Positions 6,868-15,900 of a stretch of DNA of 19,121 bases are shown piece after piece. Every line of letters begins with the position of its first letter. Positions within the stretch are counted from its first letter, which is position 1. The stretch is from positions 1-19,121 of the forward strand of contig CAYQAJ010000074.1 in the NCBI GenBank assembly GCA_964415245.1, given 5' to 3'. Origin of the DNA: CAYQAJ01 sp964415245 (GTDB taxonomy: Bacteria; Planctomycetota; Planctomycetia; Pirellulales; Pirellulaceae). The position numbers were made by a program, and so were the translations under genes. A model generated the notes under the pieces. The model made no database searches. It was not told the DNA's origin and saw only the letters and a list, made by a program, of their open reading frames with translations.

Positions 6868-7678
6868 TCAGTGGCGGAGGCGAGGCGATCCACTGCCGGT
6901 AGAATCGGGCCGCCGCTTGTTCGTCGCCGTCGCACGGCACGAAGATTCCCGCCAGGCGGCCGCGGCGAATCACGCCCTTCTCCAGGCGTTCGGGAAACAG
7001 CGTCGAAGTGAGCGTGAATCGCCGCTGGGCTTCCTCTTGTTTTTCGTCCTTCGACGACGGCCACGTCGCGGCTACCGTCGTGCCAAGAAAGTCGCCGGGG
7101 TAGATCATCTCCACGTACGAAAAGGAGCTTCCCGGCAGCCGCAACAGATACGCTCCTGGCCCGCCATCGGGTGCGCACCGAACGGGCTCGCCGTCCACCA
7201 GCGCCAGGGGCGAGAAGTGATCGGACGTCGCCGCGTCCAGGCGAAGCACCGCGACAGCATCGATTTCGGTAACGGACGTGAACGTGGGATGACTTTCGAG
7301 CAGGCTCGTCTGGATCGACGCGATCATCTCGACACCGCAGGCGGGCGAACCGCCGTCCGGTACGATCGCTCGCCAGTAGATTTGCGCCGCGGCAATGGCT
7401 CCCGGTGTTTGCGGATACGCGGCAACGAGGTCGACGCCGCGGACATACGTTTCGCGCACGTTCAAGCGGTCACTGTCCTGGGCCGCCGCGTTCGTCGCAT
7501 CGGGCTCCAAGCGAACGCCCAAGAGTTTCGCACTCACAGGCGCTTGCTTATCCACCCGAACGCCGTGTATGCCGTTGTCGGGGTGCGTCGGGTCGATCGA
7601 GGCCGACAAGCACCCGGCGCGTAGTACGGCCACGTGCCCGTCGAATTGCCAGACCGATCGCTGTTTGGTGTCGGGCAT
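6860..7678 (-). CDS. Unrecognised protein, 272 residues, downstream of a structured leader
   Basis: I do not recognise a family. The product has no signal peptide or membrane helix and reads as a compact alpha/beta or beta-rich soluble protein. Features include DPTHPDNGIHGVRVDK near the N-terminus, a RETYVRGVDLVAAYPQT segment, several central strands (IDAVAVLRLDA, GAYLLRLPGSSFSYVEMIYPGDF), and a C-terminal block FTLTSTLFPERLEKGVIRRGRL followed by a helix ending in FYRQWIAS. The open frame extends upstream to 8122, but that part crosses the terminator and structured RNA below and is cysteine/arginine-rich junk. The ATG at 7678 is therefore the best start, although it has no Shine-Dalgarno. The gene lies about 90 nt downstream of an intrinsic terminator on its own strand, which could control its transcription. 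Confidence 0.7.
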   Translation of the reverse strand: MPDTKQRSVWQFDGHVAVLRAGCLSASIDPTHPDNGIHGVRVDKQAPVSAKLLGVRLEPDATNAAAQDSDRLNVRETYVRGVDLVAAYPQTPGAIAAAQIYWRAIVPDGGSPACGVEMIASIQTSLLESHPTFTSVTEIDAVAVLRLDAATSDHFSPLALVDGEPVRCAPDGGPGAYLLRLPGSSFSYVEMIYPGDFLGTTVAATWPSSKDEKQEEAQRRFTLTSTLFPERLEKGVIRRGRLAGIFVPCDGDEQAAARFYRQWIASPPPLTA

Positions 7679-7768
7679 TCGGTTAGAGGATCGACAAAGC
7701 CGGCCCGAAGCACCGGCAGTGATTGGCGGATTCAGCTCGCTTGGCCATCCGAGCGTTGCCGCGCTGAC

Positions 7769-7808
7769 AAAAAAACCCCGCCGTACGCGGTAAGGCGAAA
7801 CGGCGGGG
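7769..7808 (-). terminator. Strong intrinsic terminator on the minus strand
   Basis: Read on the minus strand, ccccgccgt (7808-7800) pairs perfectly with acggcgggg (7784-7776), nine base pairs with a 15-nt loop that can add three more pairs (cgc/gcg). Seven T residues follow (7775-7769). No plus-strand T-run exists, so it stops leftward transcription only. Confidence 0.88.
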
Positions 7809-7929
7809 CCGGAACAGAGAAGAGGCCGGATTTGCCACCCGAAGGAGGCGCAACAAAAATAATGCGTTAAGAATGTTGTTCCTACCGCTCGATTTGCTCG
7901 ATGCGGCTCGTCGGCACGCATGTGCCAAC
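7769..7929 (-). ncRNA. Candidate structured small RNA or leader attenuator
   Basis: Between a minus-strand promoter and the terminator lies about 160 nt that folds by eye into ordered helices. Helix 1 is 7929-7922 with 7917-7910 (8 bp, loop atgc). Helix 2 is 7906-7903/7901-7898 with 7892-7889/7888-7885 (ccgc and tcga arms, one bulged A, loop gcaaa). Helix 3 is 7882-7877 with 7816-7811 (ggaaca/tgttcc). It encloses a helix at 7849-7834 capped by a C(UUCG)G tetraloop with one U-U mismatch. The terminator hairpin follows. It resembles no RNA family I can name; I checked for T-box, SRP, RNase P and 6S signatures without success. It may be a free small RNA or a premature-termination leader of the gene at 6860-7678. 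Confidence 0.6.
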
Positions 7930-7935
7930 ACCCCG

Positions 7936-7963
7936 ATGATAGCAACATTGAAGCGCGTGTCCA
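7936..7963 (-). promoter_or_regulatory. Promoter of the structured RNA
   Basis: On the minus strand TGGACA (7963-7958; five of six consensus bases) and TATCAT (7941-7936) are 16 nt apart, and TGC before the -10 makes it extended. The expected start near 7929 coincides with the first base of helix 1. Confidence 0.6.
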
Positions 7964-8063
7964 TAGTTTGAAATTAAATTCTCGGCTGCCGGGAAGCCGT
8001 CCCTGCCATGGCACCACGTAAGGGGGTACGCACCACCCGACAGTGCGGCATTCGGCCACTAGA

Positions 8064-8091
8064 TTGCCGCCAGGGCTCGACGGCCTATAAT
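8064..8091 (+). promoter_or_regulatory. Promoter of the inositol-monophosphatase-family gene
   Basis: TTGCCG (8064-8069) and a perfect TATAAT (8086-8091) are separated by 16 nt. The start would be near 8098, leaving a 60-nt leader before the ATG at 8158. Confidence 0.65.
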
Positions 8092-8157
8092 CCAGCCCGG
8101 CGCTAACTATTCTTGCCCCCACCAGGCCGAGCGACCCCCAGGCGCTGGCGCACGCTA

Positions 8158-8952
8158 ATGCCCGATTTCCTAACCGTTTGCGAACAGGCGGCCCGGGCCG
8201 GAGCCGCCGTGCTGATCCAGATGCGTCGCGGTTTTCGCGTGCGCGAAAAGGGACCCCGCGACCTGGTCACCGAGGCCGACACCGCATCGCAGGCCGCGAT
8301 TCGTTCGGTGCTCTTGGACGCCTTTCCTGATCACGGGTTTCTGGGCGAAGAAACACTACCGGACGGTGGCGCAAAAGAATCGGGCGCACCGGGCGGACCG
8401 GCGGCGGAGTATCGCTGGGTCGTCGATCCGCTGGACGGCACGGTCAACTACGTGCACCAGCTTCCGGGTTACGCCGTATCGGTCGCGCTGGAGCGTGCGG
8501 GCGAGCCGGTCGTGGGAGCCGTTCTCGACCCCATCATCGACGAGTGCTTTACCGCCCGGGCGGGCGGCGGGGCGTTTCTCAACGGGGAGCCGATTCGCGT
8601 CGGCGATTGCACCCTCTTGGATCAGGCGCTGGTGGCGGTGAGCTTTTCGTCGAACGTGCCGCGCGGGTCACCCGAAATCGCCCGATTCGTCGAGGCGTTG
8701 CACGCTTGCCAGTCGCTGCGGCGAATGGGATCGGCGGCTTTGAATCTTTGCTACGTGGCCAGCGGGCGGCTCGATGCCTACTTCGCGACCAGCCTCAAGC
8801 GGTGGGACGCGGCGGCGGGAGTGCTGATCGTGCGCGAGGCGGGGGGAGTCGTGAGCGACCTGGCAGGTGGCTCGCTCGACCTCGGGCGGCCCTCGCTGAT
8901 GGCGGCTGGAACACCCGTCCTACACGCTGCGCTGATGGACGTGCTGCGATAA
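8158..8952 (+). CDS. Inositol monophosphatase family protein
   Basis: The 264-residue cytosolic protein has the standard family length. It shows the Mg-dependent phosphatase signatures: LVTEADTASQ (D41), GEET (E64, E65), motif A WVVDPLDGTVNY (D90, D93, T95), GAVLDPIIDECFTA, and motif B LKRWDAAAGVLIVREAGG (W206, D207). These are the three-metal ligands of human IMPase (E70, D90, D93, D220) in order. The substrate may be inositol-1-phosphate (SuhB-like) or another phosphomonoester such as histidinol phosphate, which the sequence alone does not settle. The ATG at 8158 follows a good promoter; the open frame extends to a TTG at 8113 but that peptide is atypical. The gene has no close partner: its promoter is its own and the next gene starts some 350 nt later. 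Confidence 0.92.
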   Translation: MPDFLTVCEQAARAGAAVLIQMRRGFRVREKGPRDLVTEADTASQAAIRSVLLDAFPDHGFLGEETLPDGGAKESGAPGGPAAEYRWVVDPLDGTVNYVHQLPGYAVSVALERAGEPVVGAVLDPIIDECFTARAGGGAFLNGEPIRVGDCTLLDQALVAVSFSSNVPRGSPEIARFVEALHACQSLRRMGSAALNLCYVASGRLDAYFATSLKRWDAAAGVLIVREAGGVVSDLAGGSLDLGRPSLMAAGTPVLHAALMDVLR

Positions 8953-9298
8953 GCCGCCACAATGATGGGCAGTGGTGTGGCGGCGTTCGGGGCCTCGGCC
9001 GCCTCTCCGTGGCACTCATACAGGCGCTGGTGACCATGGCCGCCACATTCATGTGGCGCTCGGGCGGCCGGGGCGACCGGCTCCGGCCGTGGAATCGCGA
9101 AGATTTCGCCACCCGGCGGGAATCGGATGTGAAACGGTTGACGCCTCGACTACACTAAAGTTAGACGACGACACACCTTTCTACTGCTATCTGGCGGGAT
9201 TCTTCGTCGTGGCGCTCAACGTACATCATGACCTCGGGCTGCTAGGCACGGCCCATCCCTGGGTGCCGCCGGTTCGGCCAGCGGACGGCACGCGAAGC
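8953..9298 (+). other. Intergenic region upstream of the giant-protein operon
   Basis: An open frame continuous with the giant protein reaches back to a GTG at 8972, but its product up to about 9200 is Arg/Gly/Pro-rich and unlike an export signal. A 7-bp hairpin (9041-9047 with 9052-9058, loop ttca) and a GC-rich stem (9066-9071 with 9083-9088) lie here and may end the upstream transcript, although neither has a T-run. TTGACG at 9138-9143 with tagacg at 9162-9167 (18-nt spacer) is a weak promoter candidate for the operon. Confidence 0.4.
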
Positions 9299-12200
9299 GT
9301 GCCTGCTACGGGACCGCTGGCGCGTCTCTTGGTGGCGCTGCGGGTAGTCGGGGTGGCGGCCGTCTGGGCGGCGCTCGCACCGGGTTCAGTTTTGGGTCAA
9401 ACCCCGCGAGACGACACTCCGCCTCGTTCGGCGCCTACCACGGAGCCCTCACCTCGGACACCCTCCGGAGGAGCAGTCGAGGAATCGCCGCTGGAGACGT
9501 ATTACCTCAAGGACTCCAACGGCAAGCTCGTCCCGTTCTTCGAGGCGCTCCCGTTTGAGGAATTCGAGCGGCTCTATCGCCTCTACGAGGAACTGGAGGC
9601 TTCGCAGGAGCCGCGGCCATACAGCATCCAAAGCCTTTCCGCCAGCGGAACGGCCGACGATACGGAAGCCAGACTGACCGTCACGATCAACGTGCGCATT
9701 TTGCGCGAAGGCTGGGCCCGTTTGCCGCTGCGCATGAACCGGCTCCTTCTTCTCCACGCCGTATCGCACACGGGCGAGGGGAAACAGTTCACCAACTTCG
9801 ACCGGGAAGGCGACGGCTACACCTGCTGGATCCATGCCGCCGCCGACACGGAGCACGAACTTACGTTCGAGGGCATCGTGCCGCTGGAATCGTCGGCCGG
9901 TACCGCACGCCTGGCTCTGCGTCTGCCGCAGGCCACCACGTCCCAGATGCAACTCACCGTGCCGGCCGCCGATGCGGAGGTGACCCCCTCCGTCGGCGCC
10001 AACTTGCGCCCTGTCGAGCGACTCGATGACGGCCACACTCGCTTCACCGTATTGGGCGTCGGTGGCGACTTCCAGTTGGCCTGGCGCGCGCGCCGCGCGG
10101 AACAAGCAGCCGTGGCACCGGTGCTCGAAGCCGACGCAACGATTCGCGCCTCGTTCGAAGGCACAAGGCACGTGTCGAGCGATGCCCGACTCAAGGTGCG
10201 CAACTACGGAGGTCCGCTGGAATCGTTCGTGGTGCGGCTTCCCGCGGGAATGGAACTGACGCCGTCGGATCAGGTCCTCAACCAGGACCGTTACACGCTA
10301 CGCGTGCGCGAGGAGGACGACAAATCGAAAGACGGCATTACGCCGGGCCAGCTTGTCGAGGTGCGATTACGACGCAAGACCACGGAACCTGTCGAGATCG
10401 ACCTGCGGGCGCGGCTCGCAGGGGGCACCAATCAACCGGGCAATGCCGTCGAGCTCGCCGGCTTCGAGGTTTTGGGGGCCGAGCGGCAGTGGGGGCATAT
10501 CGACGTGGCGGTCGAAGGCGACCTGCTGCTCGACCCGGAGGTGAGCGACGGAGTGCACCGCGTCGGCGGGTTCGTCGACCCTCTGAGCCAGGGGAATGTC
10601 GTCGCGCGATTCGAGTACGAACGGCAGCCCTGCTCCTTAAAGGTGCGGCTGGTGCCTCGCGAAACGCGCGTGGTCATTGAGCCGTCGTATCAACTGAGCA
10701 TCGAGCGCGACCGCGTGCAGCTCGAAGCTCGTCTCAAGTACCGGCTGAGCGGGACGAAGACCTTTGATCTAAACGTGCGCCCAATGGGGTGGGTAATCGA
10801 CTCGGTCGTGCCGGAGAATGCGTTGCCGGCCGCGAGCGACGAGGGAGACGAAGCGCCGCTGACCATTTTCCTGGCGCCCATGGCGCAACCTTCGTCGGGT
10901 CAGGCCGAAGTGCGGATAACGGCGCACCGCCCGCTCGATGCGGGCATGGACAAGCTTGTGTTGCCGCTGCCCAAGATCGAGGGGGGGACCGTCACGCCGG
11001 GCAGAGTGGTCGTGCTGGCGGGCGACAACATCGAGCTTTCCCCCCTGGCGTCGGAAATGCGGGGACTGGCCGTCGAGACGGCGAACGTAGCCGTCGAGGG
11101 TCCGCCGCGACAGCAACCGCCGCTTGTCTACCGGCAGCTTGGCGGGCAGGAGGAGACTGCGTTTGCATCGCGACTGACCGTTCGCGAGCGCGAGGTCGCC
11201 GCGTCGATGGCGACGGCGCTAACTTTCGACGCGGAGAGCGTGCAGGTCGAGCAGCGCCTGTCGTATCGCGTGGCGTACGAAGCGCTGGCACGGCTGGAAC
11301 TGAGCGTGCCGCGCGAGCTGGTCGGCCTCAAGGGTTTCACCGTGACACTGGGCGACCGGGAAGTGAGCCTGGTTATCGCCGAATCCGCCTCGGCCGTACC
11401 TGAGTCACCGAGCGATGCAACGCGGCGGAGCGACACATCATCGCCAACCGCTCCGTCTCCGGAGACGGACGGACTGGAGACGGACGGACCGCGGCGGCGC
11501 GACGCGCCATCGCCAAAGGCCCCTCAGCCACAAACCAATCCGACGTCGCGAACAGAGTCGTCGGCGAAGAATGGCTCCTCGATATCCGCAGGCGCATCGA
11601 CGGGGTCGGGCCCCTCCACGACCGGGCCTGGGCATCCGGATCAGGTAGAATCCACGGCAGTCACGGCTGCCGACACGCCGACGACCCCCGCCGTCGGTCG
11701 TTTGGAACTTCCAGGCGGCCGCATTGGCCGATTCGAGCTGGTGGTGCGGTACACGCTTCCGCTTCCCACTTGGGAGCCGCAAGAGGAAACTCGCTTCGAC
11801 GTGCCGCTGGTGATGCCGGTCGTGAACTCCAAAACGTCGCTGGCGGGCAATACGCTGAGCCTCACCACATCCGACGCGCTGGAGGCGGCCGCTCCGGGAA
11901 GTCCCTGGACGATGGTGGACGACGGCGGAGCCGGGACGCACCCCGCGCAGATTCGCGTGACCGCACCTCAGGTGGTGAGCGCTGTCTCGATCGCGCTAAA
12001 GCTCACCAGGTCCGACGACCGCGCTTCCACGGTGGTGCGGCAAGCGTGGGTGCAGACGTGGATGGCATCCTCCGACCGCCGCGACCGCGCCGTATTCCGC
12101 CTCACGACAACCGGCGACATGGTGGTAATCCAGCTCCCCCCGGGCGTCAGCAGCGAACCGGGCGACATCGACGTGCTCCTCGATGGGCACACCGCGCCCG

Positions 12201-12985
12201 GTGTCACCGTCACTCCCCCGGGGCAAGTGACGATCGACCTCGCGGGCGCGACCGCTTTGAACAACAGCGAGCACGTGGTCGAGCTGTGGTACTTCTATCG
12301 CGAGGGGCGCCCGCCGCAAGGGTCGTTTCAGGTGGCAATTCCGCAGGTGTCTGGCACGCATGGACCGCACGAGCTCTACTGGCAGCTTGCCTTGCCCGCC
12401 GATGAGCTTTTGGTTCGCGGCCCCGGTGGTTTGGCCGAAGACCTCACCTGGCACTGGCAGCAGATTCTGTGGACGCGCCGCGCGCGGCTCGACCAGCGCG
12501 ATTTGGAGCGGTGGATCAACGCGGGCCACGTATCGCCGCTGCCGGAAAGCTCGAATCAGTATCTGTTCAGCGGATTCGGCTCGGTCGCAACGGTCAAAGT
12601 GATGACCGCAGGACGACGCATGTTGTTGCTCGTTATCTCGGCCGCGACGCTCGTCGCCGGGTTGGCACTGGTGCATCTGCGGATCGCGCGGCACCCGGCC
12701 GTGCTCACGACCGTGGGGGTGGCGTTGGCGGCGCTAGCGCTCGTATTCCCCTCGCTGGCGATTCAAGCGGCGCAGCCCGCCGGACTGGCGCTGGCGTTTC
12801 TGGCGGTGGTGGCCCTGGTGACTTGGGGAGTGGGCCGGCGTCGCGTTCGTCGGGCGGTTGTGCGGGGCAGTTCGTACGCCGCGCTGGAGACCAGCTCGAC
12901 GCAGTCCGCGATAGTGCGTCCTCCCGGTGGCAGCACGAAGTCCGGCAGGTCGCGGGCGATGGCTGCTTCCGATTCTCTGCCATGA
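9299..12985 (+). CDS. Giant exported membrane-anchored protein, module 1 (unknown function)
   Basis: About 1228 residues, no recognised domain. From the GTG at 9299 a clean signal peptide follows (hydrophobic residues 8-28, then SVLGQ). Next comes a conserved segment (ETYYLKDSNGKLVPFF, then PFEEFERLYRLYEELE) and a long beta-rich ectodomain. A roughly 100-residue Ser/Pro/Thr linker (about 695-800) interrupts it. The distal ectodomain contains DRAVFRLTTTGD, LPPG and VLLDGHTAPG motifs and a tryptophan-rich stretch (TWHWQQILW). Three hydrophobic helices (about 1107-1184) and a basic tail (RRRVRRAVVRG) end the protein. Most of the chain is thus probably outside the cytoplasmic membrane. The same plan recurs twice in the next gene. 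The start is uncertain: GTGs at 9209 and 9263 are also in frame. The stop overlaps the next start (ATGA), indicating co-translation. Confidence 0.8.
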   Translation: MPATGPLARLLVALRVVGVAAVWAALAPGSVLGQTPRDDTPPRSAPTTEPSPRTPSGGAVEESPLETYYLKDSNGKLVPFFEALPFEEFERLYRLYEELEASQEPRPYSIQSLSASGTADDTEARLTVTINVRILREGWARLPLRMNRLLLLHAVSHTGEGKQFTNFDREGDGYTCWIHAAADTEHELTFEGIVPLESSAGTARLALRLPQATTSQMQLTVPAADAEVTPSVGANLRPVERLDDGHTRFTVLGVGGDFQLAWRARRAEQAAVAPVLEADATIRASFEGTRHVSSDARLKVRNYGGPLESFVVRLPAGMELTPSDQVLNQDRYTLRVREEDDKSKDGITPGQLVEVRLRRKTTEPVEIDLRARLAGGTNQPGNAVELAGFEVLGAERQWGHIDVAVEGDLLLDPEVSDGVHRVGGFVDPLSQGNVVARFEYERQPCSLKVRLVPRETRVVIEPSYQLSIERDRVQLEARLKYRLSGTKTFDLNVRPMGWVIDSVVPENALPAASDEGDEAPLTIFLAPMAQPSSGQAEVRITAHRPLDAGMDKLVLPLPKIEGGTVTPGRVVVLAGDNIELSPLASEMRGLAVETANVAVEGPPRQQPPLVYRQLGGQEETAFASRLTVREREVAASMATALTFDAESVQVEQRLSYRVAYEALARLELSVPRELVGLKGFTVTLGDREVSLVIAESASAVPESPSDATRRSDTSSPTAPSPETDGLETDGPRRRDAPSPKAPQPQTNPTSRTESSAKNGSSISAGASTGSGPSTTGPGHPDQVESTAVTAADTPTTPAVGRLELPGGRIGRFELVVRYTLPLPTWEPQEETRFDVPLVMPVVNSKTSLAGNTLSLTTSDALEAAAPGSPWTMVDDGGAGTHPAQIRVTAPQVVSAVSIALKLTRSDDRASTVVRQAWVQTWMASSDRRDRAVFRLTTTGDMVVIQLPPGVSSEPGDIDVLLDGHTAPGVTVTPPGQVTIDLAGATALNNSEHVVELWYFYREGRPPQGSFQVAIPQVSGTHGPHELYWQLALPADELLVRGPGGLAEDLTWHWQQILWTRRARLDQRDLERWINAGHVSPLPESSNQYLFSGFGSVATVKVMTAGRRMLLLVISAATLVAGLALVHLRIARHPAVLTTVGVALAALALVFPSLAIQAAQPAGLALAFLAVVALVTWGVGRRRVRRAVVRGSSYAALETSSTQSAIVRPPGGSTKSGRSRAMAASDSLP

Positions 12986-15900
12986 GCGCGCCGGCCATTA
13001 GCCTAGGTACCACCCTGATGCTTCGATTGTGGCAAGCATGCGCTCGGCTGGTCGTCTGCGTGAGCGAAGCGCGATGGACTGTCGTCGGCCGGATCCCGGG
13101 CGATCGTCGCCGCGCTCGTCGGCTTGCCCGCCTGTGCGCGGCGATTATCGTCGCGGGACTGCTATACCTGCCGGCCGACGTGCGCCTTGCCGGTGAGTGC
13201 GGCGTCCTGTGGGCGCAGGCGCCACGAGGAACGGACGATACGACCTTAGCGCCTTTCAATCCCGTTCCTTCAGCGTCGTCTCCCGCTGCATCGACCCCGG
13301 CCGCATCGTCGAATGCCGATTCGCAGCCACCTCTGCGATTCCGCCGCGTGTACGTCCCCAGCGACCGGCAGGAAGATGCGGCACGCGGCTATTTGCCCAT
13401 GAAGTTGGAGGACTTCGAGCGCCTCGTCGAAGCGCTCGGGCGGCCGACGGTCGAATCGATACCGCCAGCGGGCGTGCAGCGCGCCGAGTACCGCGCCCGA
13501 CTCGAAGGCAACCAGCTTGTGGCAGGCAAGGCAGTGCTCGACGTTTCGCATCAGGCCGACGACGTGGCCGTGCTGTCGCTCGACGCGATGCGTGTGGCGA
13601 TCGGCGAACCCTGGTGGGACGAATCCCCCCGGCGCCGCGCCACCGCCGCGTTACGGGCCGACGGAAAGCTCGTGCTGCTGGTAGACAAGTCGTCGCGGCT
13701 TGAGTTTCCCTGGTCGCTGCGAGGAAAGGCCGAGGTGAGTGGGGAAGTGTCGTTTGCGTTTGGGCTTCCCCCCTGCCCGTCGACGCGGCTGATCCTCGAC
13801 TTGCCGCCGGGCATGATTCCGCAGGTCGACCACGGCATCGTGCGTCGGGCCGCGGACGGAGTCAGCGACGGAGAGGGAGAGGGAGACGGCGCAGAAGCTG
13901 ACGAAGAATCGGAGCGGCAGCGAGGCGACGGCCAGTCGGCCGGCGGCGAAGCAACCGACAAGGCAGATGGCGACTCCCCGATCGACGACGACGGTTCCGC
14001 GCCCGGTTCCCTGCACCGCTGGCACATCGACCTGGGAGGCAACTCGCGCTTCTCGCTGCGCGTGCTGCCCGAAAGCGCCCAAAGTGCAGCCGGGCCGCAA
14101 GTGCTGCTTCGGCAGCACCTGGTCTACCAATTCGCCCCCAGCGGGGTGCAACTGATCGGCGATCTTTACCTCGACGTGCGGCGGCAGCCGCTGCGGCAGG
14201 TCGTGCTCCGGGTCGATCCCCGCCTCCACATCACGGCGGCCCGCATGGGCGATGCCGACGTTCCGTTCATCGTGCAGAGTGAGAGCGAGGTGCAGCGCGA
14301 CGAAGAGGGGTCGCACGCGGTGGTCGTACTCGACTTGCCGACGCCGATCACCGAAGACGAGCGAATGCTGCGCGTCGAAGCGCTGTGTGCCTTTACGCCA
14401 GGCCAACGCTGGACGCTCCCCACGCTGGTTCCTCGCAACGTCACGTGGCAGGAAGCGACAGCCGTGCTCTCGCTGCCGCAACCGCTGGTGCTGCGCGAGC
14501 TCGTGCCGCACGAGTGCCGTCAATCGAAGTTGGCTCCGCTGCCGGCGCCGGGCTCGGGTGAATCGATCGAGCTGCAATACTTCTCGCCGCAGGCGAGCGC
14601 CGAGGTGATCGTTTCGCGCCCGACGGCGCGGCTTTCGGCCACCAGCGGCACGTCGCTGGTGGTGTCGGCGGCCGCCGTAACAGCCAATGTGCTCGTGGAT
14701 ATGGTGGCATCGGAAGGAGAGTTGTTTACGCTCGATGGTTGGGTGCCCTCCCCCTGGATCGTCGACGGCGTCACGGCGCAGCCCGACACGTCGATCGACG
14801 ATTGGAACGTCGAACCGCTGGATGCCGACCGCCAGATGCTCCACGTTCGTCTTAAGCAGCCAGTATCACCGGGGCATCTGCTGCGGTTGGAAGTTCGGGC
14901 GCACCGCAGTCCGCCGCCGGCGGAGTCGCCCGCCGGTATGGTGTTCTTACGGCCCTTGGAACTCGCGGGTGTTTCGCAGTCGCGGCGGCTGGTTTCGCTC
15001 GAAGCCGACGCCTCGTATCAGTTCGAGTGGTCGGGGGACAGGGAGCTGACGCGGATCGACGTCACCAGCCTGCCCGAAGCGGAGCGCCGTCTGTTGCAAA
15101 CGGGTCCCGCCGCACTTCTCTTTTTTGACGATTCTGCGGCCGACGGTTTGCAACTCGTGTTGCGTAGCGAGCCTCCCCGTTACGTCGCGCAGATCGCCAC
15201 CGAGGCAACGGCCACGACGAGCGTGCTCTCGTACCAGTGCGCCATCACTTGCCAGCCCACCAGCACGCCGGTGAGCCGGCTGGTGGTCCATTTTTCGCGC
15301 AGCCCCGGGGAATCGGTGCGCTGGACACTGGCGGGCGAGTCGACGGACGGCCTCGCGGCGCAGCGTCTTCCGGCGATCGAGGGTCGGGGCGCATCGGGCG
15401 ATGCCGGCGAAACGTGGGAGATTGTGCTGCGGCGTCCGCGCAATGTGTCGTTCGAGCTGCGGGCACAGTGGACGAGCCGCATGGAGTCGCCGCAGGTCGT
15501 TCCGCTGGTCTCGTTGCCCGAGGCCGCGTCGCAGGAAGGTACGCTGTCCGTTTCGATCAACGACGACACGCCGTTGGTGCTCGACAATAGCGGCCTTTCG
15601 CCGATTCTCATCGAGCCCGCGCCGCCTGATCGCTTTCGCACGATCCGCGCCGCATACCGTTATGTGCCGTCGCAGTATGCTTCGCTCACGATTAGGCGTT
15701 CCGTCGATTCCACACCGTTGCCGACGGCGTGGGCGTGGATCTGCGAGCTCGACTCGCGATTCGTCGGCGACGTCGCCGCTCATACGGCAGTGTACCGAAT
15801 CGAGAATTCGGGCCGCCAGCGCCTGGCGTTTCGTCTGCCACCCAGCGCCGAACTCGATCAGGTGCTGCTCGACGGCAAAGAGACGACGTTCACCCGGTCG

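Noticed and set aside
7834..7850. Resemblance of gggtggcaa to a T-box antiterminator motif
   Set aside because: The bases are explained by a local UUCG-capped stem, the T-box consensus after GGGUGG is not met, no stem I specifier loop is visible, and the downstream gene is not amino-acid related.
7843..7869. Plus-strand AGGAGG followed by ATG CGT TAA
   Set aside because: The would-be peptide has two codons; the AGGAGG is the complement of the stem in the minus-strand RNA.
7683..7964. 93-codon minus-strand frame beginning MDTRF
   Set aside because: It runs through the promoter, structured RNA and terminator hairpin. The product is Arg/Cys-rich without domain features, and its start lies upstream of the predicted transcription start.
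13651..14844. Minus-strand open frame of about 400 codons within the second giant gene
   Set aside because: Antisense shadow of the strongly coding plus frame; arginine-rich, no recognisable domain, no promoter or ribosome-binding site.
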